Positions 5,510-6,246 of a stretch of DNA of 6,246 nt are shown here, piece by piece (positions within the stretch are counted from its first letter, which is position 1; the number at the start of each line of letters is the position of its first letter). The DNA comes from Sphingobacteriaceae bacterium. GTDB taxonomy: Bacteria > Bacteroidota > Bacteroidia > Sphingobacteriales > Sphingobacteriaceae. Where the stretch lies: the NCBI GenBank assembly GCA_947460275.1, contig CANHHZ010000114.1:1-6246 (forward strand), read 5' to 3'. The notes beneath the pieces are model-generated. The model was not told where the DNA came from. It searched no databases and saw nothing but the letters and a program-made list of their open reading frames with translations. Made by a program: the position numbers and the translations under genes.

Positions 5510-6163
5510 ATGGCATCAGCATCCTTAATTAAAAAAGCATACATCGATTTTGTGTTAACACACGATGAAAAACCTAAATCTGTTTACAGCTTTACCAAAA
5601 AACTAAAAATTACAGAAGCCGATTTTTATACCTTCTATGCCTCTTTTGAGAGCATCGAAAAAACGATTTGGGTAGAATTGCTTAGCGAAACCATTTCGGA
5701 AATTGAAAAACAAGAATTGTGGGCACAATATTCATCACGAGATAAAATGCTTTCTTTCTTTTACAGCTATGTAGAGCTTCTAAAAGGAAACCGCAGTTTT
5801 GTAGCCTACAGCTTAAAAAACAACAAGAAAAAACTGGGCACACCAGAAATTTTAAGTGGCGTAAAACCAATTTTCGAGAACTTTGCCGAAGAAATTATAA
5901 ACGAAGGATTGGAAAGTGGAGAACTGGCCGACCGTAAGTTTTTGAGCAAACGCTACAAAGATGCGCTTTGGATACAATATGCCTTTATTTTAAACTTTTG
6001 GCTAGACGACGACAGCGCAGGTTTTGAAAAAACAGATGAAGCGATTGAAAAAGGCATACAAGTTACTTTCGATTTGTTTCAACGCTCGCCAATAGACAAC
6101 CTTTTTGAGTACGGAAAATTTTTAGCGCAAAACGGAAAACTTAAAGAAAAAATGGGGTTTTAA
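5510..6163 (+). CDS. TetR-like transcriptional regulator
   Basis: A 217-residue, almost wholly helical protein. The N-terminal 60 residues fit a TetR-type helix-turn-helix: helix KKAYIDFVL, then YSFTKKLKITEADFYTFYASFESIEKTIW, where TEADFYTFYASF occupies the recognition-helix position and ends in the usual Phe/Leu-rich turn. The rest (about 65-217) would be the ligand-binding and dimer domain. The DNA-binding part is somewhat divergent from textbook TetR, so a non-DNA-binding role is not excluded. The ATG at 5510 follows a good promoter. The next gene, an AarF/ABC1 kinase, starts 6 nt after the stop, so they form an operon; I recall this regulator-kinase pairing from other Bacteroidota genomes. 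The natural inference is autoregulation or control of the kinase, but no operator is recognised and the ligand is unknown. Confidence 0.8.
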   Translation: MASASLIKKAYIDFVLTHDEKPKSVYSFTKKLKITEADFYTFYASFESIEKTIWVELLSETISEIEKQELWAQYSSRDKMLSFFYSYVELLKGNRSFVAYSLKNNKKKLGTPEILSGVKPIFENFAEEIINEGLESGELADRKFLSKRYKDALWIQYAFILNFWLDDDSAGFEKTDEAIEKGIQVTFDLFQRSPIDNLFEYGKFLAQNGKLKEKMGF

Positions 6164-6169
6164 CACCAT

Positions 6170-6246
6170 ATGAAAGCACAAGAAAGTATGCCTACCACCA
6201 AGGTAGAACGCTCGGCCAAGTTTGTAAAAACAGGTTTCCAAATTGG
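6170..6246 (+). CDS. AarF/ABC1/UbiB-type kinase family protein, 5' end
   Basis: Only 25 complete codons are inside the window. The ATG at 6170 follows the TetR-like stop by 6 nt. The start MKAQESMPTTKVERSAKFVK with the following TGFQI matches the N-terminus I associate with Bacteroidota ABC1/AarF kinases, which begin with KVERxxKFVKTG ahead of the KGxxxKxxQ region and kinase-like core. These atypical kinases are linked to quinone or lipid metabolism in bacteria and mitochondria. The catalytic motifs lie beyond the window, so the call rests on the N-terminal signature and the neighbouring regulator. Confidence 0.7.
   Translation, partial: MKAQESMPTTKVERSAKFVKTGFQI

Noticed and set aside
5682..5870. 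Minus-strand open frame of 62 codons
   Set aside because: Antisense shadow of the TetR-like gene; not supported by any motif or start signal.

Overview
The window looks like a chromosome segment from a Bacteroidota bacterium, probably Sphingobacteriaceae-like. The grounds are an AT-rich base composition, a TAnnTTTG promoter element, lipoproteins with a Cys-Lys-Lys-Asp start, and a TetR-type regulator placed directly before an AarF/ABC1 kinase. Genus-level assignment is inference.

Layout. Two plus-strand housekeeping units flank a minus-strand accessory block. On the left are the 3' part of urocanate hydratase (hutU) and a CrcB/Fluc fluoride channel that overlaps it by 8 nt. On the right (5510 to the window end) are a TetR-like regulator and the first 25 codons of an AarF/ABC1/UbiB-type kinase, 6 nt apart, behind a good Bacteroidota promoter. 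Between them, 5337 down to 1409 reads leftward: convergent with crcB (5 nt between stops) and divergent from the regulator.

The block is led by a 461-residue lipoprotein. It has a lipidation Cys, an unrecognised N-terminal domain ending in a Cys-rich stretch, a Gly-rich linker and a C-terminal HExxH metallopeptidase-like domain. Its stop overlaps the start of a small lipoprotein (A) by 11 nt. A paralogous lipoprotein (B) follows, then a start-less second copy of the HExxH domain. Just before lipoprotein B lies what looks like the leftover tail of another HExxH protein: it ends in the same FYGK plus stop as the intact one and overlaps B's start codon. After the orphan HExxH domain, a TAATG junction opens a very short reading frame that may be the relic of a third partner gene. 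The simplest reading is a decayed tandem array of three [HExxH C-terminal domain + small lipoprotein] units, with only the first complete. This resembles polymorphic-toxin loci with spare immunity genes and orphan toxin cassettes. The toxin/immunity function is inference; the repeated architecture is visible.

Further left, two more minus-strand genes are broken by single-base shifts: a two-TM protein with a DUF1566/Lcl-like C-terminal domain (one shift) and a secreted protein resembling KTSC-type proteins (two shifts). All three can be repaired by adding one base to a short homopolymer, so either gene decay or indel errors in the assembly must be considered.

No tRNA, rRNA, CRISPR array, insertion sequence or convincing terminator was seen, and no gene-free stretch exceeds about 175 bases.
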